A stretch of 7,591 nucleotides of DNA from Acidimicrobiaceae bacterium. GTDB taxonomy: Bacteria; Actinomycetota; Acidimicrobiia; Acidimicrobiales; Ilumatobacteraceae. The notes below the pieces were generated by a model. It ran no database searches. It saw only the letters and a program-made list of their open reading frames with translations, and was not told where the DNA came from. The stretch lies in contig DMQJ01000086.1 in NCBI GenBank assembly GCA_003455715.1, positions 1-7,591 of the forward strand, written 5' to 3'. Shown piece by piece: positions 1 to 7,251 of the stretch (position 1 is its first letter; each line of letters opens with the position of its first letter). Made by a program: the position numbers and the translations under genes.

Positions 1-416
1 GCGATGGGCGGGTCGCCGGGTGCGGACTCGTAGAAAGCGGCCAGCAGGTCGTCGATGAGGATGAGCTTGGCGTCGCCGTGGCGGATGCGCGAGCGCGTGC
101 TCTCCACGAACGCTTCCAGCGACCCCATGCGCATCGGGAGCGGCAGCACCATGCTGGCGCAGCCGGCCAGCCAGCAGCCGCGGATGATGGTGATGAGTGA
201 TCGGCTAGTGGGACCGAGGATGGCGACGTGGTCGCCCGGCACCAGCCCACGCGCCTGCAGCGCCGCGGCCACCACGAGTGCCTCGTCGTGCACTTGACGC
301 CACGGCACGAACGAGTCGCCTTCCGCCGGTTGGACACTCTGGCCGACGAAACGCACCCCCGTCGGTCGGTCGGCGGCGGCGGTGAGTCGGGCGATGATCG
401 AATCAGCTGCTGGCAC
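1..416 (-). CDS. AMP-binding acyl-CoA synthetase / fatty-acyl-AMP ligase, N-terminal fragment
   Basis: The gene is open at the left edge, so only the first 138 or so residues are visible. The frame reads without interruption from a GTG at 416-414 (product begins MPAADSIIARL). Recognisable landmarks are the FVPWRQVHDEA segment followed by RGLVPGDHVAILGP, the usual 'LxxxGLxPGDxVAIL' region of the acyl-adenylate-forming N-domain. Next come GCWLAGCASMVLPLPMRMGS and then ESTRSRIRHGDAKLILID. The 'PLPMRMGS..xF' wording is, from memory, most like actinobacterial FadD-type fatty-acyl-AMP or long-chain acyl-CoA ligases. The family activates a carboxylic acid with ATP to an acyl-adenylate and then passes it to CoA or a carrier protein. 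The ATP-binding P-loop and catalytic motifs lie beyond the window, so chain length and acceptor cannot be judged. The GTG start is supported by a TATCGT hexamer 7 bases upstream (leaderless arrangement). No ATG lies upstream in frame as far as leuS. It is transcribed divergently from leuS. Confidence 0.78.
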   Translation of the reverse strand, partial: MPAADSIIARLTAAADRPTGVRFVGQSVQPAEGDSFVPWRQVHDEALVVAAALQARGLVPGDHVAILGPTSRSLITIIRGCWLAGCASMVLPLPMRMGSLEAFVESTRSRIRHGDAKLILIDDLLAAFYESAPGDPPI

Positions 417-423
417 GTCCGCG

Positions 424-429
424 ACGATA
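424..429 (-). promoter_or_regulatory. -10-like hexamer of the acyl ligase gene (leaderless arrangement)
   Basis: On the minus strand TATCGT fits the TANNNT -10 pattern and ends 7 bases before the GTG at 416. That is the distance expected if transcription begins at the start codon itself. No Shine-Dalgarno is seen before the GTG and no convincing -35 box. The hexamer is short and could occur by chance. Its position and the absence of a ribosome binding site are the support. Confidence 0.4.
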
Positions 430-491
430 GCCGCCGACCCCGAGCGGCCGACGCCCCGCGAATGAGCAGGGTGGGGCGGTCGGGCGGTCCG

Positions 492-497
492 TAGAAT
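492..497 (+). promoter_or_regulatory. -10-like hexamer of leuS (leaderless or near-leaderless arrangement)
   Basis: TAGAAT matches TANNNT and ends 9 bases before the leuS ATG at 507, so a transcript would have at most a few untranslated bases. The sequence directly before the ATG (GAGCCGCT) has no good Shine-Dalgarno. No TTGACA-like -35 lies at the normal distance, where the DNA is G-rich. With so short a leader there is no room for a T-box or leader-peptide attenuator, a common control of synthetase genes in other bacteria. Confidence 0.45.
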
Positions 498-506
498 CGA
501 GCCGCT

Positions 507-3338
507 ATGAGTGCCACCCCCGCCCCCGACACCGCCGACACGCCTGCCCACCGTTACACGGGCGCGCTTGCGCAGCAGATCGAGGCCCGGTGGCACGATC
601 GGTGGGACGCGGCGGGCACCTTCAATACCCCGAACCCTGTCGGCCCGTTGGCGGGTCCAGGGGCCGACAAGCCGAAGACGTTCATCCTCGACATGTTCCC
701 CTACCCCAGCGGAGCGGGCCTGCACATGGGCCATCCGTTGGGTTTCACCGCCACCGACATGTACGCCCGTTACCAGCGGATGGCCGGCCGCAACGTGCTG
801 TACACGATGGGCTTCGACGCGTTCGGTCTGCCGGCCGAGCAGTACGCCGTGCAGACCGGGCAGCACCCGGCCATCACCACCAACCAGAACATCGACAACA
901 TCCGCCGACAGTTGCGCCGTCTGGGCCTGAGCCACGATCCGCGTCGCAGCGTTTCCACCACCGACCCCGACTACTACCGGTGGACGCAGTGGATCTTCCG
1001 CGAGATCTTCAATGCCTGGTGCGACCCGGACACGAAGAAGGCTCGCCGCATCGACGAACTGGTGGCCGAGTTCGACGCAGGTACGCGCGCCGCGAAGACC
1101 GGCGACTGGGCCACCATGTCGAAGGCCGAGCGTCGACGCGAGCTCGATCAGTGGCGGCTGGCGTACGTCAGCGATGCCCCGGTCAACTGGTGCCCGGGCC
1201 TGGGCACCGTGGTGGCCAACGAGGAGGTCACCGCCGACGGCCGCAGCGACCGCGGCAACTTTCCGGTCTTCAAGCGCAACATGCGCCAGTGGATGATGCG
1301 CATCACGGCCTACGCCGACCGCCTGCTCGACGACCTCGACCTGCTCGACTGGACCGACGCCATCAAGGCGATGCAGCGCAACTGGATCGGCCGCAGTGAG
1401 GGTGCCACGGTGCACTTCCCGGTGGCCGGTCACGACGGCGAGCGCATCACGGTGTTCACCACCCGCCCCGACACCCTGTTCGGTGCCACCTTCATGGTGC
1501 TGGCGCCCGAGCACCCGCTGGTCGACACGCTCACCACGGCCGAGCATGCCGATGCGGTCGCCGCGTACCGCCGCGCTGCCGAAGCCAAGAAGGATGTCGA
1601 CCGTCAGGACGAGAACCGTGAGAAGACCGGCGTGTTCACCGGCGCCTACGCCGTGAACCCGCTGAACGGCCAGCAGATCCCGGTGTGGATCGCCGACTAC
1701 GTGCTGATGGGTTATGGCTACGGCGCCATCATGGCCGTGCCCTGCGGCGACCAACGCGACTTCGAGTTCGCCCGCACGTTCGGGCTCGACATCGTCGCCA
1801 TCCAAGCACCCACCGATGGCCGCGGCACCGACTGCAGCACCTGGGCCGACGCCTTCGTGGGCGATGCCCCATACGTCAACAGCAGCAACGACTCGCTGAA
1901 TCTCAACGGGCTGGCCACCAAGGCCGAGGGCGTGAGCGCCACCAACGCTTGGCTGGAGGCCCACGGACACGGGCACGCCACCATCACCTACAAACTCCGC
2001 GACTGGTTGTTCAGCCGCCAGCGCTACTGGGGCGAGCCCTTCCCCATCGTCTACGACGCCGACGGCAACCCGCACGCGCTGCCCGCCGACATGCTGCCGG
2101 TGCTGCTGCCCGACACCGACCAGTTCTCGCCGCGCACGTTCGACCCCGACGACGCGATGAGCAACCCCGAGAGCCCGCTCGACCGGTTGGGCGACTGGGT
2201 GGAGGTCACGCTCGACCTGGGTGACGGCCCCCAGACCTACCGGCGCGACACCAACGTGATGCCCCAATGGGCCGGCTCGTGCTGGTACGAACTGCGCTAC
2301 CTCGACCCCACCAACGACGACGCCTTTGTCGCCCCCGAGAACGAGGCCTACTGGATGGGGCCGCAGGGCACCAAGGCCGACGGCACCCCTCACCCCGGCG
2401 GTGCCGACCTGTACGTGGGCGGTGTCGAGCACGCCGTGCTGCACCTGCTGTACTCCCGCTTCTGGCACAAGGTGCTGTTCGACCTCGGCCATGTGAGCTC
2501 CGTCGAGCCGTTTCACAAGCTGTTCAACCAGGGCTACATCCTGGCGGCCGCCTACACCGACGAGCGTGGCATGTACGTCGACGCCCACGCGGTGGAAGAA
2601 CGCGACGGCACGTACACCTTTGAGGGCCGGCCCGTCACACGCGAGTACGGCAAGATGGGCAAGAGCCTGAAGAACGCGCTCGACCCAATGGACCTGTGCG
2701 AGCTGTACGGCGCCGACACCCTGCGCGTCTACCTCGAGAGCATGGGCCCGCTCGATGCCAGCCGCCCGTGGGAGAGCAAAGACGTGGTTGGCGCGCACCG
2801 CTTCCTGCAGCGCGTGTGGCGCAACATCATCGACGAAGACACCGGCACGGTGCGTACCCTCGCCGAGGAACCCTCCACCGACACCTTGCGTGTGGCACAC
2901 CGCACCATCGCCGCCGTGAGCGAAGAACTCGACAACCTGCGCTTCAACACGGCCATCGCCAAGATCATCGAACTCAACAACCACCTCACCAAGCTCGGGG
3001 GCTGCCCCGCTTCGCTGGCCGACACGTTGGTGACCCTGGTGGCACCGTTCGCCCCGCACATGGCCGAAGAACTGTGGGCCCGCCTCGGCCACACCGACTC
3101 CATCACCTACGCACCCTTCCCCGTCGCCGACCCCGCCTATCTGGTGGCTGAGACGGTGGAGTACCCGGTACAGGTGAACGGGAAGGTTCGCAGCCGAATC
3201 ACGGTTTCCACCGACGCGCCCGCCGCCGACGTGGAAGCCGCCGCATTGGCCGACGACAAGGTGCAGGCAGCGCTCGGTGGGGGTAGCCCGAAGAAGGTCA
3301 TCGTCGTCCCCGGCCGCATGGTCAACATCGTCGCCTAA
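507..3338 (+). CDS. leuS: Leucyl-tRNA synthetase (LeuRS)
   Basis: This cytosolic class Ia synthetase joins leucine to tRNA(Leu) using ATP and hydrolyses mischarged products. It has 943 residues, in the usual range for actinobacterial LeuRS and longer than the roughly 860 of E. coli. The catalytic Rossmann fold shows [12 protein letters not shown] at 65-76 (class I 'HIGH' box, here H73-M-G-H76) and KMGKS at 716-720 (KMSKS box with Gly for the first Ser). The CP1 editing domain includes [10 protein letters not shown] (T333 aligns with E. coli T252) and GDQRDFEFA (D418 aligns with D345), so proofreading should be intact. A charged segment at about 172-216 precedes [16 protein letters not shown] in the zinc/linker region. 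The anticodon-binding helical domain (RFLQRVWR at 775-782 onwards) and the C-terminal tail [12 protein letters not shown]...VNIVA are complete. The ATG at 507 gives a normal N-terminus and sits just after a -10-like element. Two smaller genes follow closely on the same strand. Confidence 0.98.
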   Translation: MSATPAPDTADTPAHRYTGALAQQIEARWHDRWDAAGTFNTPNPVGPLAGPGADKPKTFILDMFPYPSGAGLHMGHPLGFTATDMYARYQRMAGRNVLYTMGFDAFGLPAEQYAVQTGQHPAITTNQNIDNIRRQLRRLGLSHDPRRSVSTTDPDYYRWTQWIFREIFNAWCDPDTKKARRIDELVAEFDAGTRAAKTGDWATMSKAERRRELDQWRLAYVSDAPVNWCPGLGTVVANEEVTADGRSDRGNFPVFKRNMRQWMMRITAYADRLLDDLDLLDWTDAIKAMQRNWIGRSEGATVHFPVAGHDGERITVFTTRPDTLFGATFMVLAPEHPLVDTLTTAEHADAVAAYRRAAEAKKDVDRQDENREKTGVFTGAYAVNPLNGQQIPVWIADYVLMGYGYGAIMAVPCGDQRDFEFARTFGLDIVAIQAPTDGRGTDCSTWADAFVGDAPYVNSSNDSLNLNGLATKAEGVSATNAWLEAHGHGHATITYKLRDWLFSRQRYWGEPFPIVYDADGNPHALPADMLPVLLPDTDQFSPRTFDPDDAMSNPESPLDRLGDWVEVTLDLGDGPQTYRRDTNVMPQWAGSCWYELRYLDPTNDDAFVAPENEAYWMGPQGTKADGTPHPGGADLYVGGVEHAVLHLLYSRFWHKVLFDLGHVSSVEPFHKLFNQGYILAAAYTDERGMYVDAHAVEERDGTYTFEGRPVTREYGKMGKSLKNALDPMDLCELYGADTLRVYLESMGPLDASRPWESKDVVGAHRFLQRVWRNIIDEDTGTVRTLAEEPSTDTLRVAHRTIAAVSEELDNLRFNTAIAKIIELNNHLTKLGGCPASLADTLVTLVAPFAPHMAEELWARLGHTDSITYAPFPVADPAYLVAETVEYPVQVNGKVRSRITVSTDAPAADVEAAALADDKVQAALGGGSPKKVIVVPGRMVNIVA

Positions 3339-3369
3339 GGCAGATGCGGCCAGCGGGCATCCACCATCG

Positions 3370-3777
3370 ATGAACCTCGGCATCCTCCTGCTCGGCCTGA
3401 TCGGTGGCACCGTCGTAGGCGGTGGCCTCTATCGACAGTCGCTGCGGGCGCAGCGCTGTCGTCACGACATCCTCACCAGAGGTGCTCCGCGCAGCGTCAC
3501 TGTCGCTGCCGTCACCACGACGGGACGCTTCGCGGAGTGGCGGCGAGTGCAGGCCAGCACCGACGATGGCGACGAGTTCACCGTCACCCTCGCCGCACTG
3601 CAAGCGACGCAACTGGGCCTCCAGGTCGGCGCCAGCGTCGATGCCATCATCGTCCCGGGCGAGCCGGGTATGGGCGAGTTCGCAGGTGCCGCCGCCCAGC
3701 CCCACGGCCGAGGGGTTGCCGTTGCGGCCGGGCTCTTCATCGCCGCACTCGGCCTCGCCGCCGCCGTTGTGACATGA
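3370..3777 (+). CDS. Small membrane protein with two transmembrane helices (DUF3592-like layout)
   Basis: This hypothetical protein has 135 residues. The start MNLGILLLGLIGGTVVGG gives a first membrane helix at about residues 3-20, followed by basic YRQSLRAQR. A soluble middle section rich in beta-prone stretches spans about 40-105, including RSVTVAAVTT, DEFTVTLAAL, GASVDAIIVPGEPGMGEF. A second helix lies at about 115-134. Two helices around a small beta domain, with a 'VG..V.A.IVPGEP' stretch resembling 'VGDxVxVxYdPxxP', recalls DUF3592 proteins. This is my reading of pattern, not a confirmed family match, and no function is known. The ATG at 3370 is 31 bases after leuS, and no strong ribosome binding site is visible. 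A longer reading that starts inside leuS would add a low-complexity, Ser/Arg-rich N-terminus and is unlikely. Its TGA overlaps the ATG of the next gene (ATGA), so the two are probably translationally coupled and may be read through from leuS. Confidence 0.72.
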   Translation: MNLGILLLGLIGGTVVGGGLYRQSLRAQRCRHDILTRGAPRSVTVAAVTTTGRFAEWRRVQASTDDGDEFTVTLAALQATQLGLQVGASVDAIIVPGEPGMGEFAGAAAQPHGRGVAVAAGLFIAALGLAAAVVT

Positions 3778-4706
3778 CGGCACCGGAACCGACGGTGGAG
3801 CGGGTCCGGGTGTGCCTGCTCGGGCGAGGCGGGCCCTACGCACACGCACGCGACGCCGTCGACGCGCTCGACAACCTTGCCGAGTGGCGCGCTCAACTCG
3901 ACGACGACGGCCGTCGGCGCATGGCGTCCGCCCTGTGCGAACTGCTGGGCGACACCGACGTCGTGGTGCGCACCGGTGCAACCCTCGGCCTCTCGTCGCT
4001 CACCGCCGCCGTCGACCCCGATACGGTGCTCGCAGCGATCACACAGCACGGCGGCCTGCTCGACCAGCCACCTCAGGGGTTCGCCGCAGCATGGAAGCCA
4101 ACCATCCTTGCCGAGGCCGCCCTCGTGGTCGCGGCGACGGCACTGCCGCACCACGCTCCGGTCCTCGAGGCGTGGCTCGATGCGCCACCCGGCGGAGTCA
4201 CCCGCGACCAACTCGGCGCAGAGCTGGCGCCCAGGCTGCCGATCCTCCTGCTGTGGGAACCTCGACGCTGGTTCGACACACGCCACACGGGAGTGTTGGT
4301 GCGGTTCCCTCACCACTGGCAGCGCCGATCCTTCGCACTCGCTCTCGCACCCTGGTCGATCACCGCTGAGGAACGAGTGCGCATCGCCGCCCGCACGCTG
4401 GGCTGGGCCGACGGCGACCTCGCCCCACTTCTGGAGGCCATGTCGGGCCGGTACGTTCCGGGCAGCCGACCAGAAGGACTCTCGGCACCCTCGCCCAGCG
4501 GAGGGCGTTGGTGGATCGTCGACGAGACGCCGTACGACTGGTCGCTGTGGCGGCATGAGCACGGCTCGGTGGCACTCGAGGTGCTACTGCCAGGCTGGGG
4601 AGTGACCTGCCGGAGCAGGCTGCTCAACGACAACGAGGTGGCCACCTACCGTTCGGCAGGCGCCACCTCGCTGGCGGATCTGGTGGAAGAGCTCAGGCGA
4701 GCTTGA
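3774..4706 (+). CDS. Hypothetical protein of unrecognised family
   Basis: I do not recognise this 310-residue protein. It has no signal peptide and no clear membrane segment, so it is probably cytosolic. Residues about 25-95 are helical and contain LCELLGDTDVVVRTGATLGLSSL, reminiscent of a single HEAT-like repeat pair (helix, 'D.D..VR..A..GL', helix). Residues 105-170 are again helix-rich (AEAALVVAATALPHH, APRLPILLLWEP). The C-terminal part, 245-310, is rich in tryptophan and beta-prone: RWWIVDETPYDWSLWRHEHG, then VALEVLLPGWG and a closing helix SLADLVEELRRA. It looks like a separate small domain. The ATG at 3774 overlaps the previous stop as ATGA, which fixes the start. The 3' end runs 14 bases into the oppositely oriented repressor gene. 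Membrane-protein neighbour and coupling suggest the two products act together, but nothing shows how. Confidence 0.75.
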   Translation: MTAPEPTVERVRVCLLGRGGPYAHARDAVDALDNLAEWRAQLDDDGRRRMASALCELLGDTDVVVRTGATLGLSSLTAAVDPDTVLAAITQHGGLLDQPPQGFAAAWKPTILAEAALVVAATALPHHAPVLEAWLDAPPGGVTRDQLGAELAPRLPILLLWEPRRWFDTRHTGVLVRFPHHWQRRSFALALAPWSITAEERVRIAARTLGWADGDLAPLLEAMSGRYVPGSRPEGLSAPSPSGGRWWIVDETPYDWSLWRHEHGSVALEVLLPGWGVTCRSRLLNDNEVATYRSAGATSLADLVEELRRA

Positions 4707-5004
4707 GGAACAAGCGCTCGACCTCTTCGGGGTCGAAGCCAGCCTCGGCGGCCTTCTCCGGGTTGTTGAGGCACGTCACCATGCCGGTGGCGAGCAGCTT
4801 GAAGCCCACCTGGTCGAGCGCTTTGCCGGCAGCAGACAGCTGGGCGACGATCTCGCGGCACTCGCGGCCATCTTTGATCATGGCCTGCAGCCCGCGAACC
4901 TGGCCTTCGATGCGGGCCAGCCGGCGGCACAGGTCGGCGGTGGTCTCCTCGGGAAGTTGCATGGCAATACCATACCCCCCACGGTGTACTTCATTGGCTG
5001 ACAC
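4693..5004 (-). CDS. CsoR/RcnR-family (DUF156) transcriptional repressor, CstR-like ligand set
   Basis: This is a small, all-helical, DNA-binding repressor of the family whose members release DNA on binding a metal or on thiol modification. The core RRLARIEGQVRGLQAMIKDG is the family's first helix, followed by ECREIVAQLSAAGKALDQVG and FKLLATGMVTCL. Numbered from the internal Met at 4962, the conserved cysteines are C35 and C64. The position four before the second Cys, a His in copper-type CsoR, is G60. C-x-C without His is the pattern of the persulfide sensor CstR. The chosen GTG start (103 residues) has GAGGAGG five bases upstream. The ATG at 4962 (89 residues) gives the more typical N-terminus MQLPEETTADLCRRL but has no well-placed ribosome binding site. 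The start lies 14 bases after the MMPL transporter stop, so the two are likely one operon, with the repressor acting on the operators in front of the transporter. Confidence 0.88.
   Translation of the reverse strand: MSANEVHRGGYGIAMQLPEETTADLCRRLARIEGQVRGLQAMIKDGRECREIVAQLSAAGKALDQVGFKLLATGMVTCLNNPEKAAEAGFDPEEVERLFLKLA
4972..4987. promoter_or_regulatory. Degenerate CsoR-type operator-like site at the repressor gene 5' end
   Basis: ATACCCCCCACGGTGT matches the strong operator at 7252-7267 in 12 of 16 positions: one half-site is perfect, while the other keeps 4 of its 7 palindromic positions. It sits 9 bases before the ATG at 4962, or inside the coding region if the GTG at 5004 is the start. 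It could be a secondary autoregulatory site or a chance C-run. Confidence 0.3.
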
Positions 5005-5009
5005 GTTGG

Positions 5010-5016
5010 CCTCCTC
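5010..5016 (-). promoter_or_regulatory. Strong Shine-Dalgarno deciding the repressor gene start
   Basis: On the minus strand GAGGAGG stands 5 bases before the GTG at 5004-5002 and directly after the MMPL transporter stop (5021-5019). It is the best Shine-Dalgarno noticed in the window. It supports both the GTG start and translation of the repressor from the transporter message. Confidence 0.6.
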
Positions 5017-5018
5017 GA

Positions 5019-7235
5019 TCAGTGGGTGAAGCTCACCTTGGGCAGCACCTTGCCGAGCCACGTGGGCAGGTACCAGTTGCGCTCGCCGAGCAGCGCCATG
5101 GTGGCGGGCACCAGCATCACTCGCACCACGGTGGCGTCGAGCAGCACGGCCAACGCCAAGGTGATGCCCAACTCGGTGGGCGGGATGGGCCCGGTGACAC
5201 CGAAGGCGACGAACACCACGATCATGATGAGCGCAGCGTTGGTGATGGGCCGGCCCGTGCGAGCGATGCCTTCACGCACAGCGGTGTGCGTGTCGGCAGT
5301 GGCTTCGTAGCGCTCGCGGATGGCAGCCAGCAGGAACAGTTGGTAGTCCATCGACAGGCCGAAGAGCAGGGCGAAGAAGAACAGCGGCGCCCAGGCGTCG
5401 ATGAAGCCCTGGTGTTCGATGCCGATCAGGCCCGACCCAATGCCGTGCTGGAACACGATGGTGGCAAACCCGAAGGCGGCGCCCACCGTCAGCAGGTTCA
5501 TCAAGACTGAGAACACCGCCACCACCAGGCTGCGGAACACCACGAGCAGCAGCACGAACGCCACCAGCAGGATCAGCCCGATGGCCAACGGTGCCTTGCC
5601 CGTGAGTGTCTCGGCCAGGTCATGGTTCTGGGCAGCGGGGCCGCCCACCAACGCCGAGGGTGCGGTGTCGGCGACTGCGGCGCGTAGGTCTTCCACCATC
5701 GCTGCCGTTGCGTCGTCGTCGACCGGAGTGGAACCGGTCACCCGCACCACGACCCTGCCACTCTCGGCCGGGGCGGAGACGATGCGAGCGTCGACCACAC
5801 CCTCCACGCCCTGGGCAGCCGCCACCACTTGCTCGGCCTCGACGGCGTCGACGGTGATGAACGCGGGCGCCGCGGCACCCTCGCCATAGGCGGCGGCGAG
5901 CGTCTCGTAGCCGTCGCGACTGGTGCGTCCCTCGTCGACCACCCGCGGCCCTGGCATGCCCAGCTTCATTCCGATGGCCGGAGCCGCAAGCGCCGCCAGT
6001 AGCAGCACACCGAAGGCCAACGTGCGGCCAGGCTTGCGAAGCGCGACAGCCGTGATGCGCTCCCAACGAGTCTCGGCGGCGATGTCGGGGTCTTCGTCGT
6101 GGTGGGGGTGCTTCGACTTCCGGGTACGCAGCACCCGATCGCCCAGGGCGACCAACACCGCCGGCAACAAGGTGAGCGATGCTACGGCCACGGCAACCAC
6201 CGACAGGATCATTCCGAGCGCCATCGAACGGAACACCATCACCGGCACCACGAACACGGCAGCCAGGGAGAACACGACGGTGAGGGCGGAGAGAAACACA
6301 GCCTTGCCAGCCGTGCCCAGGGCGTTGGCGACGCCATCCATCGCATCGGCCCCCTCCGCACGCTCTTCGCGGTAGCGGCTGACGATGAACAGGCTGTAGT
6401 CGATGCCCACGGCGAGGCCGATCATCATCGAGAAGTTCATCGACCACACCGACAGCGGCATTTGCAGACCGATGAGGTGCAGGGTGGCGAAGCCCGACGC
6501 GATGCCAGCCACCGCCAGGATGAGCGGAATACCCGCCGCCAGGGCACTACCGAACGCGACCAGCAGGAGCAGCAGGCTGGGAACACCCGACAGCAACTCG
6601 GCCTTGTGCAGCGCCTCCTCGTTGCTGCGGTTGAAGTCGCTCCACACGGCCCACTCGCCGGTGACATCGGCAGTGGTACCCTCGGCGAACTCCAGGTCGC
6701 CCACGTAGTCGCCAAGCTCGCCGGCCGACTCGGGCAGGTCGGCGTCTTCGTCGGCCTCCAGCGCCACCGGCACCAACGCCGTTCGACCATCGCGGGCCAG
6801 CAGACCCGACTCTGCGGGCATTTCCCGCGGATCCACCACCTGCGATGCCCCCGGAGCATCGGCCAACGCCGCCAGCAACGCATCGAGCTGGGCCGGATCG
6901 TCGGCAAGCGGGGCATCCTGCTGGAAGACCACGAACGCGGCCTCGGCGCCAAGCGCCGCGAAGTCGCTCCGCAGTTCGTCGCGCACTTGCTGCGAGGTGC
7001 TTCCCTGCGCTTCCCAACCGGCGCCCGACAGGGCCCCAGTGAGGGTGATGGCCAACGGCGCAGAACCAAGCGTGATCACCGCCCACAGCACCATCACCGC
7101 CTTGCGATGCCGTGCGCTGAAGCGAGCAATCCGGGCGAGCAGCCCGGGAGTGCCTTCGTGGTGATGGCCGCGCTCGAGGTCGGGATGCGGATGCATGCCT
7201 TCCTCGGCGGCGTGGTCGTCAATCGTGATACCCAT
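5019..7235 (-). CDS. MMPL/RND-family transporter with His-rich cytosolic segments
   Basis: This inner-membrane, proton-driven exporter of the MmpL type has 738 residues. Its layout is an N-terminal cytosolic segment, TM1 (about 46-64), an extracytoplasmic domain (70-210), TM2-TM6 (about 215-363), a cytosolic loop (365-402), TM7 (404-422), a second extracytoplasmic domain (423-548) and TM8-TM12 (550-716). This is the duplicated RND plan. The proton-relay Asp-Tyr pairs of mycobacterial MmpL3 are both present: GIDYSLF (D279, Y280) in TM4 and SMDYQLF (D630, Y631) in TM10. Unusual for the family as I know it are histidine clusters on the cytosolic side: HPHP and GHHH at residues 15-26 and HPHH at 376-379. 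The cargo cannot be read from sequence. The start at 7235 has a weak GGTGG 7 bases upstream. An in-frame ATG at 7253 (6 residues longer) is possible. CsoR-type operators overlap the promoter and start, and the repressor gene follows in the same operon. Confidence 0.93.
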   Translation of the reverse strand: MGITIDDHAAEEGMHPHPDLERGHHHEGTPGLLARIARFSARHRKAVMVLWAVITLGSAPLAITLTGALSGAGWEAQGSTSQQVRDELRSDFAALGAEAAFVVFQQDAPLADDPAQLDALLAALADAPGASQVVDPREMPAESGLLARDGRTALVPVALEADEDADLPESAGELGDYVGDLEFAEGTTADVTGEWAVWSDFNRSNEEALHKAELLSGVPSLLLLLVAFGSALAAGIPLILAVAGIASGFATLHLIGLQMPLSVWSMNFSMMIGLAVGIDYSLFIVSRYREERAEGADAMDGVANALGTAGKAVFLSALTVVFSLAAVFVVPVMVFRSMALGMILSVVAVAVASLTLLPAVLVALGDRVLRTRKSKHPHHDEDPDIAAETRWERITAVALRKPGRTLAFGVLLLAALAAPAIGMKLGMPGPRVVDEGRTSRDGYETLAAAYGEGAAAPAFITVDAVEAEQVVAAAQGVEGVVDARIVSAPAESGRVVVRVTGSTPVDDDATAAMVEDLRAAVADTAPSALVGGPAAQNHDLAETLTGKAPLAIGLILLVAFVLLLVVFRSLVVAVFSVLMNLLTVGAAFGFATIVFQHGIGSGLIGIEHQGFIDAWAPLFFFALLFGLSMDYQLFLLAAIRERYEATADTHTAVREGIARTGRPITNAALIMIVVFVAFGVTGPIPPTELGITLALAVLLDATVVRVMLVPATMALLGERNWYLPTWLGKVLPKVSFTH

Positions 7236-7243
7236 AGGGGTAC
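7228..7243. promoter_or_regulatory. Second CsoR-type operator, overlapping the transporter start codon
   Basis: ATACCCATAGGGGTAC is an inverted repeat (ATACCC / GGGTAC, 5 of 6 pairs) and is identical to the site at 7252-7267 in 12 of 16 positions. The centres are 24 bp apart, slightly over two helical turns. It covers the ATG at 7235-7233. Bound repressor here would block early elongation or help hold the upstream site. Confidence 0.5.
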
Positions 7244-7251
7244 CACCATAC

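Noticed and set aside
55..494. Plus-strand open frames at the left edge
   Set aside because: They lie opposite the acyl ligase fragment, whose translation matches the adenylate-forming family. The plus-strand products are Ser/Arg/Pro-rich with no family features.
3462..4562. A long minus-strand open frame (about 366 codons) opposite the two unknown plus-strand genes
   Set aside because: The product is Arg/Ala/Pro-rich without recognisable domains, and it would run through the ATGA junction of two well-arranged plus-strand genes. The plus-strand reading fits coupling and composition better, though these genes are themselves uncharacterised.
4718..4736. Hairpin TCGACC-TCTTCGG-GGTCGA as a terminator for the converging operons
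   Set aside because: The stem is only 6 bp, has no T-run on either strand, and lies inside conserved repressor codons (FDPEEVE). It is most likely a by-product of coding sequence.
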